Of a stretch of DNA of 64,000 bases, positions 1-7,817 are shown piece after piece. Under the pieces are notes generated by a model that was not told the DNA's origin, made no database searches, and saw only the letters and a program-made list of their open reading frames with translations. The translations under genes and the position numbers were made by a program. The DNA lies in NCBI GenBank assembly GCA_017482345.1, contig JAFUNB010000008.1:105208-169207 (forward strand), written 5' to 3'. This DNA is from Oscillibacter sp. GTDB lineage: Bacteria > Bacillota > Clostridia > Oscillospirales > Oscillospiraceae. Position 1 is the stretch's first letter. The number at the start of each line of letters is the position of its first letter.

Positions 1-65
1 CTTCTCCGGACGATCTGGTTTGCCCGCCGGGCGGCGTCGCTTTTTCGTTTCGGTGTGTTGGCCAT
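1..65 (-). CDS. Start of a penicillin-binding protein of the division cluster (partial)
   Basis: Only the first 21 codons are inside the window (MANTPKRKSDAARR...), a short basic cytoplasmic leader as found before the membrane anchor of FtsI/SpoVD-type transpeptidases. A GGGAGG ribosome site lies seven bases before the ATG. Following mraZ, rsmH and ftsL in the same direction, the expected gene is the class B penicillin-binding protein that cross-links septal peptidoglycan (pbpB or spoVD). The identity rests on gene order; the visible residues alone do not prove it. Confidence 0.6.
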   Translation of the reverse strand, partial: MANTPKRKSDAARRANQIVRR

Positions 66-94
66 GATTGGTGCCTCCCGTAATTGTCACAAAC

Positions 95-124
95 GGGGAG
101 TAAGAACAGCCATTCTTACTCCCC
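95..124 (-). other. Perfect 12-bp intercistronic hairpin between ftsL and the PBP gene
   Basis: Arms 95-106 (GGGGAGTAAGAA) and 113-124 are exact reverse complements around a 6-base loop. On the coding strand it lies 28 bases after the ftsL stop and ends 29 bases before the next start codon. No T-tract follows it, so it is not a classic terminator. An mRNA processing or stability element, or an attenuator of the downstream gene, is possible. Confidence 0.6.
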
Positions 125-152
125 ATTCTGTCAGTGCATTATAGTGCGGCGG

Positions 153-719
153 TCATTTGAAATATTCCACCGCCGTATAGATCCCGTGGTTCACCGATGT
201 CAGCACACGGCTGAGGACGTTGGGCTCCGTCTGCTGATAGACCACGGCATTGTCGCCGTCACTCAGATCGATGTAGTAGATCTGGCTGGCGCCGGGCTTG
301 CTCATACCGGCGGCCTCGGCGGCCTCCTTGACGGCGTTCTGATCGAACATCCGCTCATACTGGGCGGTCAGCGTCACGTTTTCCGCCTTCAGGGTTTTCA
401 GCTGGTTCTTCAGGGCCACCGTCTCGGCGGAGAGGGCCGTCAGCTGAATGTAGCTCATCAGGACCAGGACGGCCAGGACGGCCACAGCGGAAGCACCCGC
501 CACGGCGAAGAGAGAGAGGTGCTGGCGCTCGCGGGTCTGAACCTTGGTCTCCGTACGGGTACGGACCTTGGGCTGCTCCACGACAACCTCGCGCTGACGA
601 GGGGCCTCGCCGGCATGGCGCAGTTCCCGTTCCCGCAGTTCCCAGTCCAGATCATAGGCCAGGCTGCCGGACACGGCGCCCGCGGGGTTATAGCGGCGCA
701 GTTCCTTTGTTGCTGCCAA
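153..719 (-). CDS. ftsL: FtsL-like cell division protein
   Basis: This 188-residue bitopic protein has a charged cytoplasmic N-terminus (1-66), one membrane segment (about 68-90) and an outer coiled coil (about 93-127), the layout of FtsL/DivIC proteins that assemble with FtsB/DivIC and FtsQ at the septum and activate the septal synthase. It sits between rsmH and a PBP gene, where ftsL belongs. The start is a TTG preceded by GGAGGG, the only well-placed ribosome site. FtsL sequences diverge strongly, so the call rests on topology and position. The N-terminal arm is longer than in the Bacillus protein. Confidence 0.85.
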   Translation of the reverse strand: MAATKELRRYNPAGAVSGSLAYDLDWELRERELRHAGEAPRQREVVVEQPKVRTRTETKVQTRERQHLSLFAVAGASAVAVLAVLVLMSYIQLTALSAETVALKNQLKTLKAENVTLTAQYERMFDQNAVKEAAEAAGMSKPGASQIYYIDLSDGDNAVVYQQTEPNVLSRVLTSVNHGIYTAVEYFK

Positions 720-756
720 GGGGGTCCCTCCTCTCTCCTAAAATTCACACATAGTT

Positions 757-956
757 AAATATCGAAGTTATCGCACTTCTCCGCCACCCCACAAAAGCTC
801 CGCTTTTGCGGGCCCCCGTAATAAAACTCAAATCGTCAGGCAAAGCCCGCCGATTTCAAGGTTTTGGCTTTGCCAAAACACTTGGACGCCGCATTTGCGG
901 CGATACCGGGTGGCTGGATTGTCAAATATCGAAGTTATCGCACTTCTCCGCCACCC
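757..956 (-). repeat. Hairpin-rich insert flanked by an identical 33-bp direct repeat
   Basis: Bases 757-789 and 924-956 are identical. The second copy is the genuine 3' end of rsmH (last codons and stop); the first lies 38 bases before the ftsL start. The 134 bases between them contain three stem-loops: 788-812 (CAAAAGC/GCTTTTG core), 861-879 (GTTTTGGC/GCCAAAAC) and 887-902 (CGCCGC/GCGGCG). This looks like a small non-coding insert carried with a duplication of the rsmH tail, inside an operon whose genes are normally adjacent. No protein is encoded. Confidence 0.7.
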
Positions 957-1869
957 GGAGCTTGGCGCTGCGGGCGCGGGGGTTTTCCTCCAGCTCGGCT
1001 TCGCCGGAGATGATGGGCTTGCGGGTGACCAACTTCACCTTGGGCTTCTTGCCGCACACGCAAACCGGGAAGTTGGACGGGCAGGTACAGCCGCGGGCCA
1101 TATCCTGCAGGCTGTGCTTGATGATGCGGTCCTCCAGAGAATGGAAGGTGATGACCGCCAGCCGTCCGCCGGGGTTCAGCGCCGCCACTGCGGAATGCAT
1201 CATGGGAGCCAGGGCGTCCAGCTCGCCGTTGACGGCGATGCGGATGGCCTGGAAGCTGCGCTTGGCCGGGTGCTGCTTTTCCCGCAGCGCCGCCGGCGGC
1301 ATAGCGCTCTTGATGATATCCACAAGCTCCAGCGTCGTTTCAATGGGTTTTTCCTCGCGGGAGCGGACAATGGCTCTCGCGATGGCGGGGGCGTAGCGCT
1401 CCTCGCCGTATTCGTACAGGATGCGGCGAAGCTCGTCGCCGCTCCAGGAATTGACGATCTCATATGCCGTCAGGGGCGCTTCCAGATCCATACGCATGTC
1501 CAGCGGAGCATCCTGCATGTAGGAGAAGCCCCGGGATGCGTCGTCCAGCTGGGGGGAAGAAACGCCCAGATCGAACAGCATGCCGTCAGCGCCGGCGACG
1601 CCCGCTTCCCGCAGAACGTCGCCCAGCTCTGCAAAATTGCTGTGGACCAGCGTCACCCGGTCCATATACGGCGCCAGGCGGATCTTTGCCGCCTCGATGG
1701 CTGCCATATCCCGGTCGATACAGATGAGGCGGCCGGTGGTGAGCCTCTGGGCGATCTCGATTGAGTGGCCCGCACGCCCCAGTGTACCGTCTACGTATAC
1801 GCCGTCAGGTCTGATGTTCAGTGCGTCGATGCACTCGTGCAGCAGCACGGACTTATGGGTATATTCCAT
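922..1869 (-). CDS. rsmH: 16S rRNA (cytosine-1402-N4)-methyltransferase RsmH (MraW)
   Basis: RsmH uses S-adenosylmethionine to methylate N4 of C1402 in the ribosomal P site. The 315-residue length is normal. The SAM-binding stretch DGTLGRAGHS is at residues 27-36, followed by IDRDMAAI, the family signature FDLGVSSPQLDDASRGFS near residue 100, and FHSLEDRIIK near residue 250. It starts 3 bases after the mraZ stop with GGGGGT upstream, so the two are co-transcribed. Its last 10 codons lie within the 33-bp repeat duplicated downstream. Confidence 0.97.
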   Translation of the reverse strand: MEYTHKSVLLHECIDALNIRPDGVYVDGTLGRAGHSIEIAQRLTTGRLICIDRDMAAIEAAKIRLAPYMDRVTLVHSNFAELGDVLREAGVAGADGMLFDLGVSSPQLDDASRGFSYMQDAPLDMRMDLEAPLTAYEIVNSWSGDELRRILYEYGEERYAPAIARAIVRSREEKPIETTLELVDIIKSAMPPAALREKQHPAKRSFQAIRIAVNGELDALAPMMHSAVAALNPGGRLAVITFHSLEDRIIKHSLQDMARGCTCPSNFPVCVCGKKPKVKLVTRKPIISGEAELEENPRARSAKLRVAEKCDNFDI

Positions 1870-1872
1870 GTC

Positions 1873-2316
1873 TTACCCCCGGTTCCGTCTGGCCTTGGCC
1901 AGTGCATCCATGGCAGCGGCCATGTCGATGGATTCCAGCATCGCCTGCTCCCGTGCAGCCCAGGTATCCTCGTCCCAGATCTCCGCAAAGGTGTTCAGGC
2001 CCACAATGGTGGCGGTCTTCTTCAGTCCGGCGTGCTTTCTCAGGTTGGCGGGGATCAGTACACGGCCCTGACCGTCCGGTTCACAGGGGGCCGCGTTGGC
2101 ATACAGCAGCGTCAGTGCCCGGGCCTCGGTATAGGGCAGCTCGTCCATATCCTCGGACATCTGCTCCCACTTGGCCTCCGGATAGATGGCCAGACAGCCC
2201 TCCGCGCCAATGGTGATGTAAAACAGGTCTCCCAGCGCCTCGCGCATGGAGGAAGGAATCACAAGGCGGCCCTTGGAGTCGATATTATTGCTGGATTTGC
2301 CCATCAGTCTCGCCAC
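1873..2316 (-). CDS. mraZ: Transcriptional regulator MraZ
   Basis: MraZ is a ring-forming AbrB/SpoVT-type DNA-binding protein that represses its own division operon. Its 147 residues contain the two family repeats, DSKGRLVIP near residue 13 and DGQGRVLIP near residue 81 (DxxxR motifs). The chosen start is a GTG behind AAGGGGG; an internal ATG (residue 5, MGKSSNN) matches the length of many relatives and is an alternative. It heads the operon, and its presumed binding repeats lie in its own leader. Confidence 0.96.
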   Translation of the reverse strand: MARLMGKSSNNIDSKGRLVIPSSMREALGDLFYITIGAEGCLAIYPEAKWEQMSEDMDELPYTEARALTLLYANAAPCEPDGQGRVLIPANLRKHAGLKKTATIVGLNTFAEIWDEDTWAAREQAMLESIDMAAAMDALAKARRNRG

Positions 2317-2376
2317 GGATGCCGCCCCCTTCTCTCTGTTTTTTGGGAAGTTTCAGGGATTTCGTGACACATTGCC

Positions 2377-2441
2377 ACCCAATTTACCCACAATTCCCCA
2401 CCATGTATTTCAAGTATAAGTCAAACAGAACTGGATTGCAA
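2377..2441 (-). promoter_or_regulatory. mra operon promoter and MraZ operator repeats
   Basis: On the minus strand TTGCAA (2436-2441) and TATACT (2413-2418) are 17 bases apart. Downstream of the likely start of transcription are three TGGG(G/T) repeats at 2396-2400, 2386-2390 and 2377-2381, spaced 10 and 9 bases. Direct TGGGN repeats with about 5-base spacers are the known MraZ operator. Their place in the 5' leader suggests a roadblock-type repression. Confidence 0.75.
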
Positions 2442-2552
2442 GCATTTTTTTGCGACTTCAGAGGATAAAAAGCACCTTTTTTTCTGAAAATTTTGGTAAT
2501 TTCCATGACTTAAAACAGGTGTTCGAAACTTTTTCGCGAAGTTTACATAAAT

Positions 2553-2594
2553 AAAAAAGCACCACCGGACACAACATCTTGTGCTCGGTGGTGC
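2553..2594 (-). terminator. Terminator of the rarD-rsmD-coaD operon
   Basis: Stem GCACCACCG (2559-2567) pairs with CGGTGGTGC (2586-2594), with a further ACACAA/TTGTG inner pairing. On the minus strand it is followed by TTTTTTAT. It lies about 110 bases beyond the stop of the last gene of that operon. Confidence 0.85.
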
Positions 2595-2706
2595 ATATTC
2601 ATATTTTCTAATACAAAATATAGGTTTTGCGTTTTGACCCGCCGGAATCACCGGCCGGTTTTACGCAATTTTTTCGCAGTTATGGTAGACCGAAAACTAT
2701 TTCGGC

Positions 2707-3231
2707 TTACTCGGCGGACTCCTCAGCCTTGCCGTCCAGCTTGTCCCGCTGCTCCTGCATCTTCTCCTTGGAGGCGGAACGGAAGCGGACGCGGGACTGC
2801 TTCACCTCGTCCAGAGCGGCCTGCACAGCCTCCTCGGTACGGGCCAGAGCGTCCTCGGCATACTCGTTGGCCACCTGATACAGCTGGCGGGAGCGCTCCT
2901 CGGCGCGGGCCACGATCTGGCGGGCCTTCTCCTTGGCGGCGTACATGACTTCACTCTCGGAGACCTTGGTCTTGGCCTCCAGCTCAGCCTGGCGCTGGAG
3001 ACGCTCGGCCTCGCGCTTCGTATCCTCGATAAACTTATCGCGGGCAGCCAGCAGCTCCTGGGCGCGCTTGACCTCCGCAGGCACGGCGGCCCGCAGCTCG
3101 TCCAGCAGGTCCAGCATCTCGTCCCGGTCCACCATGCTCAGGTTGGGCTTCAGGGCGGGAGACTTGGCGTCCTCGATGCGCTCGTACATCATATCGATCA
3201 GGCGGTTGATATCGTTTGCCATAGCGGTCAT
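2707..3231 (-). CDS. Coiled-coil protein resembling V-ATPase subunit H/E or F-ATPase b stalks
   Basis: This 174-residue protein is highly charged and almost wholly helical: a short N-terminal part (1-50), a long continuous coiled coil (about 55-150) rich in Glu, Lys, Arg and Ala, and an acidic tail. It has no membrane segment. Proteins like this are often annotated as ATPase subunit b/H-like or DivIVA-like and commonly follow coaD in Clostridia. Its start overlaps the coaD stop (ATGA), so the two are translationally coupled. An ATG three codons further in is an alternative start. Function unknown; a scaffold role is a guess. Confidence 0.75.
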   Translation of the reverse strand: MTAMANDINRLIDMMYERIEDAKSPALKPNLSMVDRDEMLDLLDELRAAVPAEVKRAQELLAARDKFIEDTKREAERLQRQAELEAKTKVSESEVMYAAKEKARQIVARAEERSRQLYQVANEYAEDALARTEEAVQAALDEVKQSRVRFRSASKEKMQEQRDKLDGKAEESAE

Positions 3232-3719
3232 CCTTCCTTTTTCTCAGTCATCTCCCGCACCAGGGGCACGATGGCGGCGGGCAGGTATTTTTCCAGGGGC
3301 TGGCCGTAACGGATCATCTCCCGGGCCATAGAGGAGCTGAAGTACTGGTATTCCAGAGAGGCGGGGAAAAACACCGTCTCCAGACCGGGGTGGATGCTCT
3401 GGTTGATGAGGGCCAGAGAGTACTCCGCATCCAGATCCGTGGCGTTCCGGACACCGCGCACGATGGCGGTGGCGCCGTGCTCCACAGCGAAGTCCGCCAG
3501 CAGGCCGGGACCCAGCTCCGCCTCCACATTGGGCAGCTCCGCCACGGCGGCCTGCACCAGGCGCAGCTTCTGCTCCGGTGTAAACATCTGGTTTTTCTTC
3601 TCTGCGTTGGGGCTGACGCACACGCACACCCGGTCGAAGCAGGCGGCGGCACGGCGGATGATATCCAGGTGGCCCAGGGTAATGGGATCAAAGCTGCCGG
3701 AGCAGATTGCAGTCTTCAT
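3228..3719 (-). CDS. coaD: Pantetheine-phosphate adenylyltransferase CoaD
   Basis: CoaD transfers AMP from ATP to 4'-phosphopantetheine, giving dephospho-CoA, the penultimate step of coenzyme A synthesis. The 163-residue length is typical. GSFDPITLGHLDII at residues 8-21 holds the TxGH nucleotidyltransferase motif, and FSSSMARE near residue 130 is the second ATP-binding motif. The ATG at 3719 has GAGGA upstream and begins at the conserved MKTAICSGSFDP; earlier in-frame codons are leader. It follows rsmD by 4 bases, the usual rsmD-coaD pair. Confidence 0.97.
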   Translation of the reverse strand: MKTAICSGSFDPITLGHLDIIRRAAACFDRVCVCVSPNAEKKNQMFTPEQKLRLVQAAVAELPNVEAELGPGLLADFAVEHGATAIVRGVRNATDLDAEYSLALINQSIHPGLETVFFPASLEYQYFSSSMAREMIRYGQPLEKYLPAAIVPLVREMTEKKEG

Positions 3720-3723
3720 GGGA

Positions 3724-4287
3724 TCAGTCCTCGTTCTGTTCATTTCCGCTCCGACGGTACAGAGTCAGGGCGATCTTTCCGTAGCGGTAGGTCCGCTGGA
3801 TGCGGTAAGGCTCCGTCAGAGCGGGCATCGCCTTGTCCGCAGGATGTTCTGCCACAATTATACCATGCGGTGCCAGAATGTCAAACTTTGCTATGTGGGA
3901 AATTGCCGGCTCCAGAAGCCCCGCGGCATAGGGGGGATCCAGAAAGATCAGGTCGAATTTCTCCCGCACGCTCTTGAGATATTCCATGGAATCGCCGGAC
4001 ATCACCCGGGCCTTGTCCGTCAGTTCCGTGGTCTTTAAGTTTTCGCGGATCAGCTTCACGGCGTCCGCCCGCCGATCCACAAACACGGCGGAAACCGCGC
4101 CGCGGCTGAGGCACTCGATGCCCAGCTGGCCGGTACCGGCAAACAGGTCCAGAACCTTTCGGCCCTCGATATCAAACTGCAGGGCGCTGAACAGGCCCTC
4201 CTTCACCCGGTCGGTGGTGGGTCGGGTCTCCATGCCCTCCAGTTCCTTCAGGCGGCGGCCTCGGGCCGTTCCGGTGATGACTCTCAT
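3724..4287 (-). CDS. rsmD: 16S rRNA (guanine-966-N2)-methyltransferase RsmD
   Basis: RsmD methylates N2 of G966 in the 30S subunit. The 187 residues begin with the family opening MRVITGTARGRRL, followed by TRPTTDRVKEGLFS, the SAM-binding loop DLFAGTGQLGIE near residue 46-57 and the catalytic DPPY near residue 116. The start codon overlaps the rarD stop as ATGA. It is placed directly before coaD as in most Bacillota. Confidence 0.96.
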   Translation of the reverse strand: MRVITGTARGRRLKELEGMETRPTTDRVKEGLFSALQFDIEGRKVLDLFAGTGQLGIECLSRGAVSAVFVDRRADAVKLIRENLKTTELTDKARVMSGDSMEYLKSVREKFDLIFLDPPYAAGLLEPAISHIAKFDILAPHGIIVAEHPADKAMPALTEPYRIQRTYRYGKIALTLYRRSGNEQNED

Positions 4288-5165
4288 TTGACTGCCTCCT
4301 TCTTCCGCTGACGCACGCCGGCGATGAGATACAGCACCAGGCCTGTCCACACAAAGGCGAACAGGATGGCGTGGGTGGCGGTGAAGGCCTCATGGAACAG
4401 CACCACAGAGACCAGCAGCTGCAGGGTGGGGTTGATGTACATCAGGATGCCGGACAGGGTCATGGGCGTGGTCTTGATGCCCTTGGCGTAGCACAGCAGC
4501 GGTACGGTGGTCACAATACCGGAGACGGGCAGCAGCAGCCACCGGGCACCGCTCAGCACACCCACAGCGCCGTTGCCCTGCATTTCGGACATCAGGATAA
4601 AAATCAGCGCAAAGGGAGCCAGTACGGCGGTCTCATAGAACAGGGAGACACCCGGCTCCACATGGACGCCCTTTTTGATGGCGCCGTAGATGGCGAAGCT
4701 GCCGCCGATGATCAGCGACATCCAGGGGATCTGCTGATAGCGCACGATGGTGACCACCAGACCGGTGAAGGTCACGGCCACAGACAGCCACTGGAGTCGG
4801 GTCAGCTTCTCCCGGAACACGATGGTGCCCAGCAGGATAGCCAGAATGGGGTTCATGTAATAGGCCAGGCTGGCGTCCACACCGCGGCCACTGTTGACGG
4901 CGATGATGTAGGAGCCCCAGTTGATGCACACGAACACGCCTGCGGCCGTCAGACGGAGCAGCTCTTTTTTGTCTGCCAGAACGGCCTTGATGCGGTCAAA
5001 TTTCTTCTGGGCCAGCATAATGATGCTGATAAAGACCAGAGACCAGACGATGCGGGCCGCCAGAACATACAGGGAATCCACCGCGGACAGCGTCTTCCAG
5101 AAGATCGGCAGCACGCCCCACAGAATATAACAGGCCAGAACATAGATCGGCCCCTTGTTTGCCAT
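4284..5165 (-). CDS. rarD: RarD-type EamA family transporter
   Basis: This 293-residue integral membrane protein has ten predicted helices made of two EamA repeats. The N-terminal signature ACYILWGVLPIFWKTL and the NWGSYIIAVNSG...EASLAYYMNP-like stretch (residues 84-107) are typical of RarD, a drug/metabolite transporter subfamily first noted for chloramphenicol sensitivity; its natural substrate is unsettled. GAGGAGG lies before the ATG. It is the first gene of the operon with rsmD, coaD and the coiled-coil gene. Confidence 0.92.
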   Translation of the reverse strand: MANKGPIYVLACYILWGVLPIFWKTLSAVDSLYVLAARIVWSLVFISIIMLAQKKFDRIKAVLADKKELLRLTAAGVFVCINWGSYIIAVNSGRGVDASLAYYMNPILAILLGTIVFREKLTRLQWLSVAVTFTGLVVTIVRYQQIPWMSLIIGGSFAIYGAIKKGVHVEPGVSLFYETAVLAPFALIFILMSEMQGNGAVGVLSGARWLLLPVSGIVTTVPLLCYAKGIKTTPMTLSGILMYINPTLQLLVSVVLFHEAFTATHAILFAFVWTGLVLYLIAGVRQRKKEAVK

Positions 5166-5218
5166 ACAGGTTTCCTCCTCACGCGCACAGTACGCGCATT
5201 TTATTGATTTGCTTATCT

Positions 5219-5247
5219 ATTTTACGGCAAAGCTCCCCTCATTTCAA
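5219..5247 (-). promoter_or_regulatory. rarD operon promoter
   Basis: On the minus strand TTGAAA (5242-5247) and TAAAAT (5219-5224) are 17 bases apart, about 55 bases before the rarD start. It faces away from the asp23 promoter. Confidence 0.7.
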
Positions 5248-5272
5248 TACTTGCCGCTGTTCTTTTTTATAC

Positions 5273-5301
5273 TTGTACTTTACAGCGAAATCGTTTATAA
5301 T
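5273..5301 (+). promoter_or_regulatory. asp23-fakA promoter
   Basis: TTGTAC (5273-5278) and TATAAT (5296-5301) are separated by 17 bases, about 90 bases upstream of the asp23 start. The -10 hexamer is a perfect consensus. Confidence 0.8.
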
Positions 5302-5389
5302 AGAGTCCTCGAAGTATGTAATGTACTCAATGAAGGGCTTTTTGCCCTCTTTCTCACAATAACAACAACAGGAAAGAAAGGATGTTCTC

Positions 5390-5740
5390 ATGATTCAATT
5401 CAAATCCGATCATGGTGAGATCTCCATCAGCAGTGCCGTATTCTCCAACATCACCGGCATCGCCGCCACCAACTGCTTCGGCGTCAAGGGCATGGCATAC
5501 CGCTCCATGACCGACGGTCTGGTCCACCTGCTGCGCCGGGAGGCCATGAGCAAGGGCGTCAACATCACCTATCACGACGACAACTCCATCTCCATCGAGC
5601 TTCATATCATTGTCGAAAACGGCGTAAACCTCCCCGCAGTGTGCAGTTCTATCATGAACGAGGTGCGCTACGTTGTCACCAAGAACACCGGCGTCGACGT
5701 CAAGGCTGTTGACGTGTGCGTCGATTCTATGACCCTGTAA
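5390..5740 (+). CDS. Asp23/Gls24 family protein
   Basis: This 116-residue protein matches the Asp23/Gls24 family (YloU-like), small cytoplasmic proteins linked to envelope stress. Visible hallmarks are the opening IQFKSDHGEISISSAVFSNI and the C-terminal pattern VKAVDVCVDSM. AAAGGATG lies before the ATG. It precedes the DAK2-domain gene by 16 bases; the yloU-yloV pairing is conserved across Bacillota, so a joint role in envelope lipid homeostasis is plausible but unproven. Confidence 0.93.
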   Translation: MIQFKSDHGEISISSAVFSNITGIAATNCFGVKGMAYRSMTDGLVHLLRREAMSKGVNITYHDDNSISIELHIIVENGVNLPAVCSSIMNEVRYVVTKNTGVDVKAVDVCVDSMTL

Positions 5741-5756
5741 GGGAGGGCCGAAACGA

Positions 5757-7457
5757 ATGAACAATCAGATTACCGGCGTCCTGTTCAAGCAGATGGTTCT
5801 GCACGGCGCCGCCGCCATCACTGCCGAAAAGCAGGCCATCAACGACCTGAACGTGTTCCCCGTTCCCGACGGCGACACCGGCACCAATATGTCCATGACC
5901 ATTGCCGCAGCCGTCACCGAGCTGCGCAAGAACGATCCCGCCACCGTTGACAAGGCCGCCTCCATCACCGCCTCCGCCCTGCTGCGCGGCGCCCGCGGCA
6001 ACTCCGGCGTTATCCTGTCCCTGCTGTTCCGCGGCATGTCCAAGGCCCTGAAGGGCGTGGAAGCCGCTGACGCCGCCGCCTTCGCCGCTGCCATGCAGGA
6101 AGGCGTCTCCGCCGCCTACAAGGCCGTCATGAAGCCCGCCGAGGGCACCGTCCTCACCGTGTCCCGCCTGGCCTCCAAGGCCGCTGTGGACTGCGCCAAC
6201 GAGGGCGAGACCGACGTGGAGATGATCCTGGAGGCCGCTCTGCGGGAGGGCTACGCCGCTCTGGCTGAGACCACCAACATGAACCCCGTCCTGAAGAAGG
6301 CCGGCGTGGTGGACGCAGGCGGCAAGGGCTATCTGCTGATCCTGGAGGGTATGCTGGGCGAGCTGCGCGGCGAGCCCATGCCCGAGATCATCGAGAACGA
6401 GTCTCAGAGCAACAACATCGACTACGGCGCCATCGCCGAGGAAGAGATCACCTTCACCTTCGACACCGTCTTCATCGTCCGCAAGGCCAATCCCGACGTG
6501 GATCTGGAGCCTCTGCGCAAGTACCTCAACAGCATCGGTGACAGCCTGGTCATCGGCGAGGACGACGAGGCCTTCAAGGTCCACGTCCACACCGACATCC
6601 CCGGCAACGCCCTGAACGAGGGCCAGAAGTACGGTATCCTGGAGCTGGCCAAGATCGAGAACATGCGCACCCAGGCCGACGACATGGCCGCCGGCCGCAA
6701 GACTCAGAGCATCGACGATCTGGAGATGGACGAGGCCAGCGCCAATCCTCCCGCCCGCGAGGCCGCCGAGCCTGAGCACATCGTGGCCGCTCCCGAGAAG
6801 AAGTACGGCTTCCTGGCCGTCTGCGCCGGCGAGGGCCTGGCCGCCGTGTTCCGCGATCTGGGCGCCGACGGCGTTGTCTCCGGCGGCCAGACCATGAACC
6901 CCTCCACCGAGAGTATTCTGGAGGGCGTGGACAAGATCCCCGCCGAGACCGTGTTCATTCTGCCCAACAACGGCAACATCATCATGGCCGCCCAGCAGTG
7001 CGATGCCCTGACTGAGAAGAACGTCATCGTCATCCCCTCCAAGACCGTTCCCCAGGGCATCACTGCCATGATGAACGTGGACTTTGAGGCTCCCGACGCC
7101 GAGAGCATCGTGGCCGCCATGACCGACAGCCTCTCCACCGTCACCACCGCTCAAATCACCTACGCCGCCCGCAACTCCGACTTTGATGGCTTCGACATCA
7201 AGGAAGGCGATTATCTGGCCCTGCAGGAGGGCAAGCTCTTCGGCACCGACAGCAATCTGGACGTGCTGCTGGAGAAGTTTGCCGCCGACGCCGTGGAGCG
7301 CGAGGCCTCCTTCATCTCCCTGTACTTCGGTGAGGACGTTTCCGAAGAGGACGCCCAGAAGGCCGCCGGCGTGTTCGAGGCCAACTGCCCCGACGCCGAG
7401 ATCGCCGTTCTCTCCGGCGGACAGCCTGTTTACTACTATATTATTTCCATGGAATAA
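5757..7457 (+). CDS. fakA: DAK2-domain fatty acid kinase FakA/YloV
   Basis: The 566-residue protein has the full FakA architecture: an N-terminal DAK2 kinase domain (about 1-200) with the ATP/Mg motif NVFPVPDGDTGTNMS at residues 31-45 and GARGNSGV near residue 80, a middle domain, and a C-terminal DegV-like domain (from about residue 340). FakA phosphorylates fatty acids presented by a FakB (DegV) partner for use by PlsX/PlsY. No fakB is in this window. GGAGGG precedes the start, and it forms an operon with asp23. Confidence 0.93.
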   Translation: MNNQITGVLFKQMVLHGAAAITAEKQAINDLNVFPVPDGDTGTNMSMTIAAAVTELRKNDPATVDKAASITASALLRGARGNSGVILSLLFRGMSKALKGVEAADAAAFAAAMQEGVSAAYKAVMKPAEGTVLTVSRLASKAAVDCANEGETDVEMILEAALREGYAALAETTNMNPVLKKAGVVDAGGKGYLLILEGMLGELRGEPMPEIIENESQSNNIDYGAIAEEEITFTFDTVFIVRKANPDVDLEPLRKYLNSIGDSLVIGEDDEAFKVHVHTDIPGNALNEGQKYGILELAKIENMRTQADDMAAGRKTQSIDDLEMDEASANPPAREAAEPEHIVAAPEKKYGFLAVCAGEGLAAVFRDLGADGVVSGGQTMNPSTESILEGVDKIPAETVFILPNNGNIIMAAQQCDALTEKNVIVIPSKTVPQGITAMMNVDFEAPDAESIVAAMTDSLSTVTTAQITYAARNSDFDGFDIKEGDYLALQEGKLFGTDSNLDVLLEKFAADAVEREASFISLYFGEDVSEEDAQKAAGVFEANCPDAEIAVLSGGQPVYYYIISME

Positions 7458-7464
7458 ACCCTTT

Positions 7465-7498
7465 CAGGCCGCTATCTTCCGGATGGCGGCCTGTTTTT
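7465..7498 (+). terminator. Terminator after fakA
   Basis: CAGGCCGC (7465-7472) pairs with GCGGCCTG (7486-7493), followed by five Ts. It begins 8 bases after the fakA stop. Confidence 0.9.
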
Positions 7499-7510
7499 AT
7501 GAAATAATTA

Positions 7511-7523
7511 GGACAGCTTGTCC
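7511..7523. promoter_or_regulatory. Possible operator upstream of the small Xre gene
   Basis: GGACAGCTTGTCC is a 5-bp inverted repeat with a 3-base centre, about 30 bases upstream of a TATACT sequence (7553-7558) that could be the -10 box of the following Xre regulator. Self-binding is a guess from position only. Confidence 0.35.
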
Positions 7524-7576
7524 AAAAATACTTTTTAATTTTTTTCTTCTGCTATACTGCCGTTGAGGTGGTAGAC

Positions 7577-7780
7577 ATGCTTTCTGTTCGTCTTCAGCAA
7601 TTGCGAAAGCAAAACTGCAAGAACAGCTCCGATATTGCCGCACACTTAGGGTGCAGTCTTAAAACATACGCACGATACGAATCCGGACAGACCGCGCCAC
7701 GAATGAAATCGCTCATTCGGTTGGCAGACTATTACCAAGTTAGTCTGGACTATTTGGTGGGCAGAAACGTAAAAAAATAG
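7577..7780 (+). CDS. Small Xre-family helix-turn-helix regulator
   Basis: These 67 residues are essentially one Cro/CI-type helix-turn-helix domain: SVRLQQLRKQNCKNSSDIAA, then SLKTYARYESGQTAPRMKSL and the closing ADYYQVSLDYLVGR. The ATG at 7577 has GAGGTGG five bases upstream; an in-frame GTG nine bases earlier overlaps that ribosome site and is less likely. It stands alone between terminators. Base composition is clearly lower in GC than its neighbours, hinting at recent acquisition. Target unknown. Confidence 0.88.
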   Translation: MLSVRLQQLRKQNCKNSSDIAAHLGCSLKTYARYESGQTAPRMKSLIRLADYYQVSLDYLVGRNVKK

Positions 7781-7809
7781 TGACGGCAATTTCTGCCGTC
7801 ACTATTTTT
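7771..7809. terminator. Bidirectional terminator between xre and the Fe-S operon
   Basis: TAGTGACGGCA (7778-7788) pairs with TGCCGTCACTA (7794-7804), with seven As on the left and five Ts on the right, so it can end transcription from both sides. Confidence 0.92.
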
Positions 7810-7817
7810 CTTGTTTA

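Noticed and set aside
2510-2535. Possible LexA box near the coaD operon terminator
   Set aside because: GTTCGAAAC has the half-sites in the wrong order and spacing for CGAAC-N4-GTTCG.
2421-2651. 76-codon minus-strand frame across the mra promoter and the coaD-operon terminator
   Set aside because: It spans a clear promoter and a terminator, lacks a ribosome site and has unusual composition.
5727-7154. 475-codon open frame opposite fakA
   Set aside because: Its Gly/His/Val-rich translation mirrors the codon usage of fakA on the other strand; no start signal.
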